Part shown: positions 9,836 through 17,111 of the stretch, one piece after another
Layout of the letters: each line of letters begins with the position of its first letter
How positions within the stretch are numbered: the first letter of the stretch is position 1
Assembly: GCA_020721065.1 (NCBI GenBank)
Contig: DYNM01000002.1
Location: forward strand, 1 to 64,000
Reading direction: 5' to 3'
Length of the DNA stretch: 64,000 nt
Source of the DNA: Thiocystis violascens
GTDB lineage: Bacteria > Pseudomonadota > Gammaproteobacteria > Chromatiales > Chromatiaceae
Notes under the pieces: model-generated
What the model was told of the DNA's origin: nothing
Seen by the model: only the letters and a program-made list of their open reading frames with translations
The model's database searches: none
Translations under genes and position numbers: made by a program

Positions 9836-10631
9836 TTGAATCAAGCGCCAGCGGCGTCAATCCTATCGCCGCAATGCCTTCCGCAGGCGAACTCGTCGCC
9901 TGCTCCAACCACGCCAACGTCATCTCCTCCAGTCGCTCCACCCGTTGCCCAATGTCACTGCCCGCATCGTTCAACGTCGCGCCAAGCCACGGCCACAGCG
10001 GATCGTCAATGCAGCCGTGTCCGCACAAAAACATCAAACTAATCAGCAGACTATAACCGCGCAGCGTCGGAAAACCACGCTCCCGCGCTTGCGCATAGCC
10101 GCTGCGGATCAACGCCTGCAACGCCGCCTCGCCGATGAATGCCGCTTTGGCTGGATCGATCTCAGTGAGCACGCGCATCATCGCCGGCCCAAAATCGTGT
10201 CCGGTCAACGTGAACGGCTGGCGCAGCCACACCATAAAATGTTGCAGCGCCGTCCGTTGCAACGCCGCGCCTGCACCAATCACCGTCGCGTGATACGCCA
10301 ACGCCTGCTCGTACACAGACGCAACGCGAGTCAGCTCCGGCGCATCCGTCCGCAAACTGTCTGCAAGCCATTGATATTGCGGATCATTGACCAATTCCGC
10401 TCCCAGCAACCAGCGCAGTTCCACAAATAAGCGCAACGTCGTCCGCTCTTGCACACCAAACTCCGCTGCCGTCGCCAGCGCCAATTGCACCGCCAGCCGC
10501 AGCGGTGGCTCACCCAGCGCGGCGCTCGCAACCGGTGCTGCGGCTTGAAATTCAGCAACCAGCGCATTTTCTAAATTGATTCGCGCAACCTGTTGAAAGA
10601 CCGCCAATTGTTCAGCACGAATAATCATCAT
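9816..10631 (-). CDS. Putative T6SS-associated all-helical protein
   Basis: 271 residues, predicted mostly helical, without a signal peptide or membrane helix. The opening MMIIRAEQLAVFQQVARINLE and the later PWLG segment resemble a family commonly found beside VgrG/PAAR genes, where it is annotated as hypothetical or T6SS-associated; this is a recollection of family context and not a proven match. The ATG at 10631 overlaps the stop of the ampG-like gene (TGA at 10628-10630), so translation is probably coupled, and an upstream extension is unlikely. It ends tail-to-tail with the DUF4280 gene. It could be an accessory factor, an effector or an immunity partner; the sequence does not decide. Confidence 0.5.
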   Translation of the reverse strand: MMIIRAEQLAVFQQVARINLENALVAEFQAAAPVASAALGEPPLRLAVQLALATAAEFGVQERTTLRLFVELRWLLGAELVNDPQYQWLADSLRTDAPELTRVASVYEQALAYHATVIGAGAALQRTALQHFMVWLRQPFTLTGHDFGPAMMRVLTEIDPAKAAFIGEAALQALIRSGYAQARERGFPTLRGYSLLISLMFLCGHGCIDDPLWPWLGATLNDAGSDIGQRVERLEEMTLAWLEQATSSPAEGIAAIGLTPLALDSITESSQ

Positions 10632-12193
10632 GGATTGATCCTCAACGTCGGTTCGTTCAGAGCGAGACGCCGTCCCGCCAGCCACACCAGCCCGATCACC
10701 GGCACTCCGATCAAGGTGGTGAACAGGAAAAAGCCCGGATAGCCCAGATTGGCGACTATTGCGCCGGAATAGCCGCCGAGCAGTTTGGGCAACAGCGTCA
10801 TCAAGGAACTGAAAATCGCATATTGCACGGCGGTAAATGAAATGTTGGTGAGGCTGGATAAAAAGGCGATGAACGCAGCACTCGCCAAGCCAGCGGCGAG
10901 ATTGTCAGCACCAACAGCGAGATACAGCAGCGATAAGTTGGCTCCGGTGTGCGCCAGTACTACAAAAATCAGATTGGTAGCGGCTGAGAGCACTGCGCCG
11001 AGCAGCAAAATACGCATCACGCCATGTCGTGTCGCCAACAGTCCGCCGAGCAAGCCGCCGCCGATGCTGACCACCACGCCGAAGGTTTGCACCGCCGCTG
11101 CGATTTGCGGTTTGGTGAAGCCGAGGTCTTGATAAAACACGTTAGCAATCACGCCTAACACGATGTCGGAAATACGATATAGCCCGATGAGCGCCAGCAA
11201 CAGCAACGCGGTGTTGAGTCCGTAACGGCGGAAAAAATCCTGCGCTGGTGCAATCCAGGTCTCCTGCGCCAGCGTGCGATTGACGGCACCCACTTTGACC
11301 AGCACCCAGCCGGTGCAGCCAGCAGCGATCAGCGCCAGCGCAAAGTGCAGCAATTCCAATACAAAATGAGTCAGTGCGCCTGCTCCAGCGCCAGCTTTCA
11401 TCGCTATAAATGCTTGATTGCTCAAGAAAAATATCAGCACAAACGCGGCGGCAGTCACGCCAAACACTGCGAGCAGGCGGAGATACGCGGCTGGCGGATA
11501 ATCTGGCAGCCCTTTGGAAAAGGGGGATTGATCAATCGGCAGTTGCGGCGCTTGAATCAACAACGTCGTGAACACGCCGATCAGCACCAACGCCGCCATA
11601 ATCAAATAAGTCGTCTGCCAAGCTGCGTAGCTGTAAATCTCCGTCGTGGAGCCAAACCACGCCGCCAACGTCAACGCCCCCGCACCCGCCACCACCATCC
11701 CCACCCGATAACCCGCGATGTAGACCGCTGACAGCAACGCCTGCAATTCTGGCGGCGCAATTTCAATCCGATACGCATCAATCACGATGTCCTGCGTCGC
11801 CGCTGAAAATCCCAGCAGCACCGCAGCAAGCGCCATCTGCGTCAGGCTCTCGGCACCTCGCGCCGGATCAATCGACGCCATCAACACAATCGCGCTGATG
11901 ATGGCGAACTGCGCCACCAGCAACCAAGCACGTCGCCGTCCGAGCTGACGCGTCAACAGCGGCACCGGCAGACGATCAAGCAACGGTGCCCATAAAAATT
12001 TGAAGGAATAGCCGAGTGCTGCCCAACTAAAAAAGGTGACGGCATCGCGGGCAACGCCAGCCTCCCGCAGCCACAATGACAGCGAGGAAAAAATCAGCAG
12101 TAGCGGCAGTCCGGCAGTAAAACCCAGAAATATCATGCTGATGACGCGAGAATCGCGGAATTGCTGCCATTTGACGGCGCGAGTGCTGCTCAT
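10628..12193 (-). CDS. ampG: AmpG-like MFS permease (muropeptide transporter family)
   Basis: 521 residues with about 12-14 hydrophobic helices. It opens with the AmpG hallmark ISMIFLGFTAGLPLLLIFSSLSLWL and contains SWAALGYSFKFLWAPLLDR and GFSAATQDIVIDAYRIE, both typical of AmpG, which imports anhydro-muropeptides for cell-wall recycling. The start at 12193 overlaps the ABC-F stop by ATGA; an in-frame ATG at 12217 is less likely. A peptide of about 12 residues, PQLPIDQSPFSKG, in a predicted cytoplasmic loop near residue 225 is encoded by a palindromic repeat unit (see the repeat entry). It is the second gene of a three-gene operon. Confidence 0.88.
   Translation of the reverse strand: MSSTRAVKWQQFRDSRVISMIFLGFTAGLPLLLIFSSLSLWLREAGVARDAVTFFSWAALGYSFKFLWAPLLDRLPVPLLTRQLGRRRAWLLVAQFAIISAIVLMASIDPARGAESLTQMALAAVLLGFSAATQDIVIDAYRIEIAPPELQALLSAVYIAGYRVGMVVAGAGALTLAAWFGSTTEIYSYAAWQTTYLIMAALVLIGVFTTLLIQAPQLPIDQSPFSKGLPDYPPAAYLRLLAVFGVTAAAFVLIFFLSNQAFIAMKAGAGAGALTHFVLELLHFALALIAAGCTGWVLVKVGAVNRTLAQETWIAPAQDFFRRYGLNTALLLLALIGLYRISDIVLGVIANVFYQDLGFTKPQIAAAVQTFGVVVSIGGGLLGGLLATRHGVMRILLLGAVLSAATNLIFVVLAHTGANLSLLYLAVGADNLAAGLASAAFIAFLSSLTNISFTAVQYAIFSSLMTLLPKLLGGYSGAIVANLGYPGFFLFTTLIGVPVIGLVWLAGRRLALNEPTLRINP
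11510..11548 (-). repeat. In-frame palindromic repeat unit inside the ampG-like gene
   Basis: CCCTTTGGAAAAGGG followed by GATTGATCAATCGGCAGTTG encodes PQLPIDQSPFSKG in the minus frame. It is nearly identical to the unit at 12460-12517 in the adjacent gene but lacks the internal NPP-type extension. Confidence 0.8.
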
Positions 12194-14106
12194 TGCCGCG
12201 CTTCCAATACTTCCCACCGGGCGTAAGCAGTCGTGAGTTCTGCTGCCACCGTCGCCAGCCGCGTCCGCACATCAGCGGCAACGCTGGCGTCAGCCTGATA
12301 CAGCGTCGGATCAGCCAATTGCTCATGCAGCGCCGCCTGCGCCAATTCCAACGCTTCAATCTGCGCTGGCAGCGCCGCCAATTCACGAGTTTCTTTGTAG
12401 CTGAGTTTGTCCGCTGCCGGTTTCGCTTTAGCAACCACCGCCACCCCTTTCTCCATAAGCCCCCCTTTGGAAAAGGGGGGTTGGGGGGATTTATCAATCG
12501 GCAGTTGGGGGGATTTACGCTGCCGCAGCCAGTCGTCATAACCGCCGACGTAATCGTTGACGACGCCATCGCCTTCAAACACCAGCGTGCTGGTGACGAC
12601 GTTGTCGAGCAGAGCGCGGTCGTGGCTGACGATCAGCAAGGTGCCAGCGAAATCGACCAGCAATTCTTCCAACAATTCCAGCGTTTCGGTGTCGAGATCG
12701 TTGGTCGGCTCATCCAGCACCAACACGTTGGCGGGGCGCGTAAACAGCTTTGCTAACAACAGCCGATTGCGTTCACCGCCCGACAGCGCCTTGACTGGCT
12801 GCCGCGCTCGCTCCGGGGTGAACAGGAAATCTTTGAGATACGACAGCACATGCCGACTCGCGCCATTGATGTCGATGTGATCGCTGCCGCCAGCGACGTT
12901 GTCTTGCACGCTGCGCTCGACATCAAGCTGGGCGCGGAGCTGGTCAAAATAGGCGATCTGTAAATTGGTGCCGTGCCGAATGATGCCCTGCTGCGGCGCG
13001 AGTTCACCGAGGAGCAATTTGAGCAAGGTGCTTTTGCCGCTGCCATTCGCGCCGATGATGCCGATTTTGTCGCCGCGCAAAATCAAGGTGCTGAAGTGGC
13101 GAATCACCGGCTCCGCGCTCCAGCCGTAGCTGATGTCGTCAGTTTCAACCACCAATTTGCCAGAACGCTCGGTTTCACTGACACGCAGCCGCACGTTGCC
13201 CACTTGTTCACGCCGTTCGCGCCGTTCCTCGCGCAGCGATTTGAGCGCCCGCACGCGCCCTTCATTACGGGTGCGACGCGCTTTGATCCCTTGCCGAATC
13301 CAGACCTCTTCTTCTGCCAACTTGCGATCAAACTGTTCGGCCGCCAATTGTTCCGCGTGTAATCGCTCCTCACGGCGGCGCAGATAATTGGCGTAATCGC
13401 CGGGCCAGTCGGTGAGATGTCCGCGATCCAGTTCGAGAATGCGCGTGGCGACGCGCTGCAAAAAGCGGCGGTCGTGGGTCACAAATAGTAGTGCGCCGGA
13501 AAACTCGCGCAGAAATTCCTCCAGCCACGCGATGGAGTCGATGTCAAGATGATTCGTTGGTTCGTCCAGCAGCAGCACATCTGGCTCCGTGACCAATGCC
13601 TGCGCCAGCAACACGCGCCGCTGCAAGCCGCCAGACAGCGCGGGAAAAGACGCTTCAGCATCTAAGCCCAGCCGCGAGATGACGCGCTCAGTGCGGCGCT
13701 CAATTTCCCAGCCGTTGCTGTCATCCAACTGCTGCTGCACCTGCGCGAGGCGGGCGAGGTCGGCGGCGCTGGCGTCGGCAGTCAAATGATGTGAGAGATG
13801 GAAGTATTCCTGCACCAAGCTGCTGAGGTCGCCTAAACCGGCGGCGACGAGGTCAAAGACGGTGCCGACGTGCGCGGCGGGAATTTCCTGCGCTAACTTG
13901 GCGATGCTCACGCCTTGGGTGATACGCAGTTGACCGGCGTCGGGCTGCACTTCACCGGCGATGATTTTCAGCAAGGTGGATTTGCCCGTGCCATTGCGTC
14001 CAATTAAACAAATGCGTTCGCCGCGCTCGATGGTGACGCGCACGCCATCCAGCAATGGCGGCAAGCCATAAGAGAGGGTAATGGCGTCAAGACTTAACAG
14101 AGTCAT
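12190..14106 (-). CDS. uup: ABC-F family ATPase, Uup-like
   Basis: 638 residues with two ABC domains and no membrane segment. The first Walker A is GRNGTGKSTLLK and the second GANGSGKSTLLK; signatures are LSGGLQRRVLLAQAL and LSGGERNRLLLAKLF; Walker B regions are DVLLLDEPTNHLD and NVLVLDEPTNDLD. The inter-domain arm is charged and helical (KARRTRNEGRVRALKSLREE). A C-terminal coiled-coil domain of about 75 residues (YKETRELAALPAQIEALE) makes it Uup-like. ABC-F proteins act on ribosomes. Between the second ABC domain and the coiled coil sits a repeat-derived insert of about 23 residues, SPQLPIDKSPQPPFSKGG and flanks. It is the first gene of an operon with the AmpG-like permease. Confidence 0.92.
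   Translation of the reverse strand: MTLLSLDAITLSYGLPPLLDGVRVTIERGERICLIGRNGTGKSTLLKIIAGEVQPDAGQLRITQGVSIAKLAQEIPAAHVGTVFDLVAAGLGDLSSLVQEYFHLSHHLTADASAADLARLAQVQQQLDDSNGWEIERRTERVISRLGLDAEASFPALSGGLQRRVLLAQALVTEPDVLLLDEPTNHLDIDSIAWLEEFLREFSGALLFVTHDRRFLQRVATRILELDRGHLTDWPGDYANYLRRREERLHAEQLAAEQFDRKLAEEEVWIRQGIKARRTRNEGRVRALKSLREERRERREQVGNVRLRVSETERSGKLVVETDDISYGWSAEPVIRHFSTLILRGDKIGIIGANGSGKSTLLKLLLGELAPQQGIIRHGTNLQIAYFDQLRAQLDVERSVQDNVAGGSDHIDINGASRHVLSYLKDFLFTPERARQPVKALSGGERNRLLLAKLFTRPANVLVLDEPTNDLDTETLELLEELLVDFAGTLLIVSHDRALLDNVVTSTLVFEGDGVVNDYVGGYDDWLRQRKSPQLPIDKSPQPPFSKGGLMEKGVAVVAKAKPAADKLSYKETRELAALPAQIEALELAQAALHEQLADPTLYQADASVAADVRTRLATVAAELTTAYARWEVLEARQ
12460..12517 (-). repeat. 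In-frame palindromic repeat unit inside the ABC-F gene
   Basis: A GC-rich palindrome CCCCCCTTTGGAAAAGGGGG is followed by two short direct repeats of TTGGGGGGATTTA around TCAATCGGCAG. In the minus frame it encodes KSPQLPIDKSPQPPFSKGG. The reading frame is kept open through the hairpin. The unit in ampG is a shorter version. Confidence 0.85.
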
Positions 14107-14131
14107 TCCGAGTTCCTAACACAAAACAGAA

Positions 14132-14253
14132 TAGGAGTTACGCAGTTGCAAAAAGTTGTCGGCTGGCAGTGACAACCGTACTGTTTACCGACAACCAACA
14201 ACTGACAACTGATAACTAAATCAATAGTTTATATCGTAACTGCGTCACTTCTA
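14132..14253 (+). repeat. MITE-like intergenic repeat, copy 1
   Basis: It begins TAGGAGTTACGCAGTTGC and ends GTAACTGCGTCACTTCTA, so the ends form an imperfect 18-bp terminal inverted repeat. The interior is full of GTTGTC/GACAAC words in both orientations and can fold into a hairpin. No coding frame is present. It lies between the divergent ABC-F and crp/fnr-like genes. Confidence 0.8.
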
Positions 14254-14376
14254 CAGAAGCAAAAAGTGGTGGTTTGCGATTTATCAATGATCCAGATGAT
14301 AATCGCGCTGCTGCATTTTATTTTTCAACTGGTTGCTGTAATTGCAAACCATGCGCTCAGGAATCATTTAATCCCA

Positions 14377-15084
14377 ATGGCAAAAAGTGTGACATTGAAA
14401 GAAGCCTGGTCTGGTGAAGCTCACTGCCAGAATTGTTTGTTACGCACTTCGGTCTTGTTTGCGGGACTAAAACAAGCCGATTTTGACCAAATCCACGATC
14501 CAATTGATCAGTTTACGCTCAAGCCCGGCGCGAGCTTGTATCGTACCGGCGACACTGGTGAGCACATGTTTACGGTGCGCAGCGGGGCGTTAAAACTGGT
14601 GCAGTATCTGCCGGATGGTAGCCAGCGCGTTGTGCGCATCACGCGGGTGGCGGATGTGTTGGGGCTGGAGGCGATTTTGGATAAGCCATATCAACATGAT
14701 GCCATTGCGTTGCACCTGACGGAGGTGTGTCGGTTCCCGGCGCGGGTGGTGCGGGAGCTGGGACGTGAGAATCCTGATTTGCATCACGAATTGATGACGC
14801 GCTGGCAGCGGGCGTTGATGGAGGCGGATGCGTGGTTGACGGAATTGTCCACTGGTGCGGCGCGGCAGCGCGTGGCGCGGTTGCTGCTGCGGCTGGTGCT
14901 GGAGCCGAATGATGCGGTTTGCCAGTTATTCAGCCGCGAGGATATGGGCGCGATGCTGGGCGTGACCACCGAAACCACCAGCCGCACCATCGCTGAGTTC
15001 AAACGACAAGGCTTGTTGACCGAGATGACGCCCAATCTGTTTCAATTGGACTTGCCCGGATTGCGGCGCATTGCGGAAGATTGA
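14377..15084 (+). CDS. Crp/Fnr-family transcriptional regulator
   Basis: About 235 residues. The cyclic-nucleotide-binding-like beta roll is at about 25-140 (LKPGASLYRTGDTGEHMFTVRSGALKLVQYLPDGSQRVVRI), followed by the dimer helix and a winged helix (SREDMGAMLGVTTETTSRTIAEFKRQGLL). The recognition helix keeps E..SR as in FNR, which suggests TTGAT-type half sites. At the N terminus there is CQNC but no third Cys with FNR spacing, so a classic 4Fe-4S FNR centre is doubtful; heme- or redox-linked Dnr-like sensing is possible. I use the ATG at 14377 because the upstream in-frame residues look untranslated; AGGA sits rather far (14 bases) from it. Targets are unknown. Confidence 0.85.
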   Translation: MAKSVTLKEAWSGEAHCQNCLLRTSVLFAGLKQADFDQIHDPIDQFTLKPGASLYRTGDTGEHMFTVRSGALKLVQYLPDGSQRVVRITRVADVLGLEAILDKPYQHDAIALHLTEVCRFPARVVRELGRENPDLHHELMTRWQRALMEADAWLTELSTGAARQRVARLLLRLVLEPNDAVCQLFSREDMGAMLGVTTETTSRTIAEFKRQGLLTEMTPNLFQLDLPGLRRIAED

Positions 15085-15125
15085 GCGGCGTTTAGTCTTA
15101 TTTATTCACAATCAAACAGCGATTT

Positions 15126-15818
15126 ATGCGAGTGACGTCTGAAGAATTAAGCAGAAATTGGCAGGCGGTGCGCACGCGCATTGCTGGCGCGTGTGTGCAA
15201 GCGCAGCGCCCGGCTGCTGCGGTGACTTTGGTGGCGGTGAGCAAGAAACAACCGGCAGCAGCGGTGCGGGCGGTGTATGCCACTGGACAACGGGCGTTTG
15301 GGGAAAGTTATGTGCAGGAGGCGTTGGCAAAACAGGCGGAACTCGCTGATTTAGCAATTGTTTGGCATTTTATCGGGCGAGTGCAGGCGAATAAAACCCG
15401 GGTGTTGGCGACGCAGTTTGCATGGGTACACGGATTGGCGCATCCGCTTCACGCGCAGCGGCTGCATGAACAGCGCCCACCGGAGCTGCCACCGTTAAAT
15501 GTGTGTGTGCAGGTCAATTTGAGCGGCGAGGCAACTAAAGAAGGTGTCATGCCGGAGGCGTTGGCTCCGTTGCTGGCGCAGTGTGCGCAGTTGCCACGTT
15601 TGCGCGTGCGCGGGTTGATGACTTTGCCGGCACCAACGGCTGATGAGCTGGAACAACGGCGCGTTTTTCGGGAGTTGCGCCAGCTCCGCGATCAGGTGGC
15701 GACGCCGGATTGTCCACTCGCCGCGTTGTCGATGGGCATGTCGGATGATCTCGTCGCTGCAATTATTGAGGGGGCAACGCTGGTGCGCATCGGTACCGCG
15801 ATCTTTGGCGCTCGCTGA
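15126..15818 (+). CDS. yggS: YggS family pyridoxal-phosphate homeostasis protein
   Basis: 230 residues, the usual family length. The PLP lysine is in LVAVSKKQPA, and other family blocks are FGESYVQEALAKQ, WHFIGRVQANKTR, VQVNLSGEATKEGV and LSMGMSDDLVAAIIEGATLVRIGTAIFG. The fold is that of the alanine-racemase N-terminal barrel without the second domain, and members bind PLP to keep its free pool balanced. It follows the Crp/Fnr gene by 41 bases on the same strand. In many gammaproteobacteria yggS sits with pilT or proC, neither of which is here. Confidence 0.93.
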   Translation: MRVTSEELSRNWQAVRTRIAGACVQAQRPAAAVTLVAVSKKQPAAAVRAVYATGQRAFGESYVQEALAKQAELADLAIVWHFIGRVQANKTRVLATQFAWVHGLAHPLHAQRLHEQRPPELPPLNVCVQVNLSGEATKEGVMPEALAPLLAQCAQLPRLRVRGLMTLPAPTADELEQRRVFRELRQLRDQVATPDCPLAALSMGMSDDLVAAIIEGATLVRIGTAIFGAR

Positions 15819-15836
15819 GATGGAATAGCCAGACGC

Positions 15837-17111
15837 ATGTCAAACCAAGATTCATCTGAGAGAAGCCAAACCCAAGCACAATTTATTGATGTCAATGAGT
15901 TGTGTGTGGGCATGTATGTGTATCTTGATCTCGGCTGGATGGGTCATCCGTTCGCGCTCAATAACTTCCGCATTATTTCAACTGCGCAACTTGAGATCAT
16001 TCGCGGATTGGGATTGCAGCGGGTGCGCTGGTCACCAGAACGCAGCGAACTTGCCGCTCCACCTGCGCCGCCGCCGCTTCCGCCAGTGGTTGAGAGCGAT
16101 CCGGTCAACGAGCACCGCCAGCGGTTGCAAGAACAACGCGCCAGCTTGGCAAGCTGTGAGCGGGAGTTTTCACACGCGACGCATCGCTTTCGTGATCTGC
16201 TTAAACGGGTGCAAACCGAGCCGGATATTGCCCGCGAGCAGGCGGAAATCATGGTTGAGGGTTTGATCAACAATTTGTTTGAGCAAGATGAATCGTTTAT
16301 TCGCCTGCTGTCGGAAAAGGCGGGCGAACATTCCGCTTTGCACACGATCAATGTCACGGTGATTGCGCTGTTGCTGGGCAAGCGGCTGGGGTTGGATGCA
16401 GTGGCGCTGCGTCCGCTGGGTCTCGGCGCGTTGCTGCACGACATCGGCAAAATCATGTTGCCGGAGCGGTTGCGCTGGCGCGATGACGGGTTGAACGTGG
16501 CGGAACGGCGCTTGTTTCAAGAGCATGTCGCGTATGGCGTGACGCTGGCGCAGCGGATGGGCGTGGATGAGGCGGTGTGTACGATCATCGCGCAGCATCA
16601 TGAATATCTGGACGGCAGCGGATTTCCGCACCAGTTGCGCGGTGAGGCGCTGGTGCCGGCAGCGCGGATTCTCAGCCTCGTGAATCACTACGACAATCTC
16701 TGCAATCCGGCGAATCCAGTGGCGGCAATCACGCCACACAAGGCGTTATCACTGATGTTTGCTCAAACAAAACAGCGGTTTGATGCCCGCAAGCTCAACA
16801 TTTTTATTCGCATGATGGGCGTGTATCCGCCCGGCTCGCTGGTGTTGCTGACTGATGGACGTTATGCGCTGGTGGTGTCGGTCAATTCAGCGCGTCCACT
16901 CAAGCCCCGCATCCTCATTCACGATCCGCGCACTGACCCCGCTGATGGACTGATTGTTGATTTAGAACAGGAGCCGGAGTTGGGAATCCGCTTAAGCCTC
17001 AAGCCAGTGCAGTTGCCGCGAGCGGTGTTTGATGCGCTCTCGCCGGGGCAACGCCTGTGCTATTTCTTTGAACGGGCACGAGATTTAGCGGATGTACAGG
17101 AGCGGCGATGA
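15837..17111 (+). CDS. HD-GYP cyclic-di-GMP phosphodiesterase with N-terminal DUF3391 domain
   Basis: 424 residues. Residues about 15-70 (FIDVNELCVGMYVYLDLGWM and LEIIRGLGLQRVRW) match DUF3391, which often precedes HD-GYP domains. The HD motif is LLHDIGKIMLPERL and the signature is HHEYLDGSGFP, with Phe in place of Tyr; the metal ligands remain. It should hydrolyse cyclic-di-GMP in the cytoplasm. It overlaps the following diguanylate cyclase/phosphodiesterase gene by ATGA, so the two opposing enzymes are made together. Confidence 0.92.
   Translation: MSNQDSSERSQTQAQFIDVNELCVGMYVYLDLGWMGHPFALNNFRIISTAQLEIIRGLGLQRVRWSPERSELAAPPAPPPLPPVVESDPVNEHRQRLQEQRASLASCEREFSHATHRFRDLLKRVQTEPDIAREQAEIMVEGLINNLFEQDESFIRLLSEKAGEHSALHTINVTVIALLLGKRLGLDAVALRPLGLGALLHDIGKIMLPERLRWRDDGLNVAERRLFQEHVAYGVTLAQRMGVDEAVCTIIAQHHEYLDGSGFPHQLRGEALVPAARILSLVNHYDNLCNPANPVAAITPHKALSLMFAQTKQRFDARKLNIFIRMMGVYPPGSLVLLTDGRYALVVSVNSARPLKPRILIHDPRTDPADGLIVDLEQEPELGIRLSLKPVQLPRAVFDALSPGQRLCYFFERARDLADVQERR

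Noticed and set aside
11520..11540. FNR-like site TTGATCAATC inside the ampG-like gene
   Set aside because: The half-site spacing is wrong and the sequence is explained by the in-frame repeat unit that also occurs in the next gene.
14132..14253. Repeated GTTGTCAGT words resembling CRISPR repeats
   Set aside because: The words are irregularly spaced, occur in both orientations and are bounded by terminal inverted repeats. There are no equal-length spacers and no cas genes.
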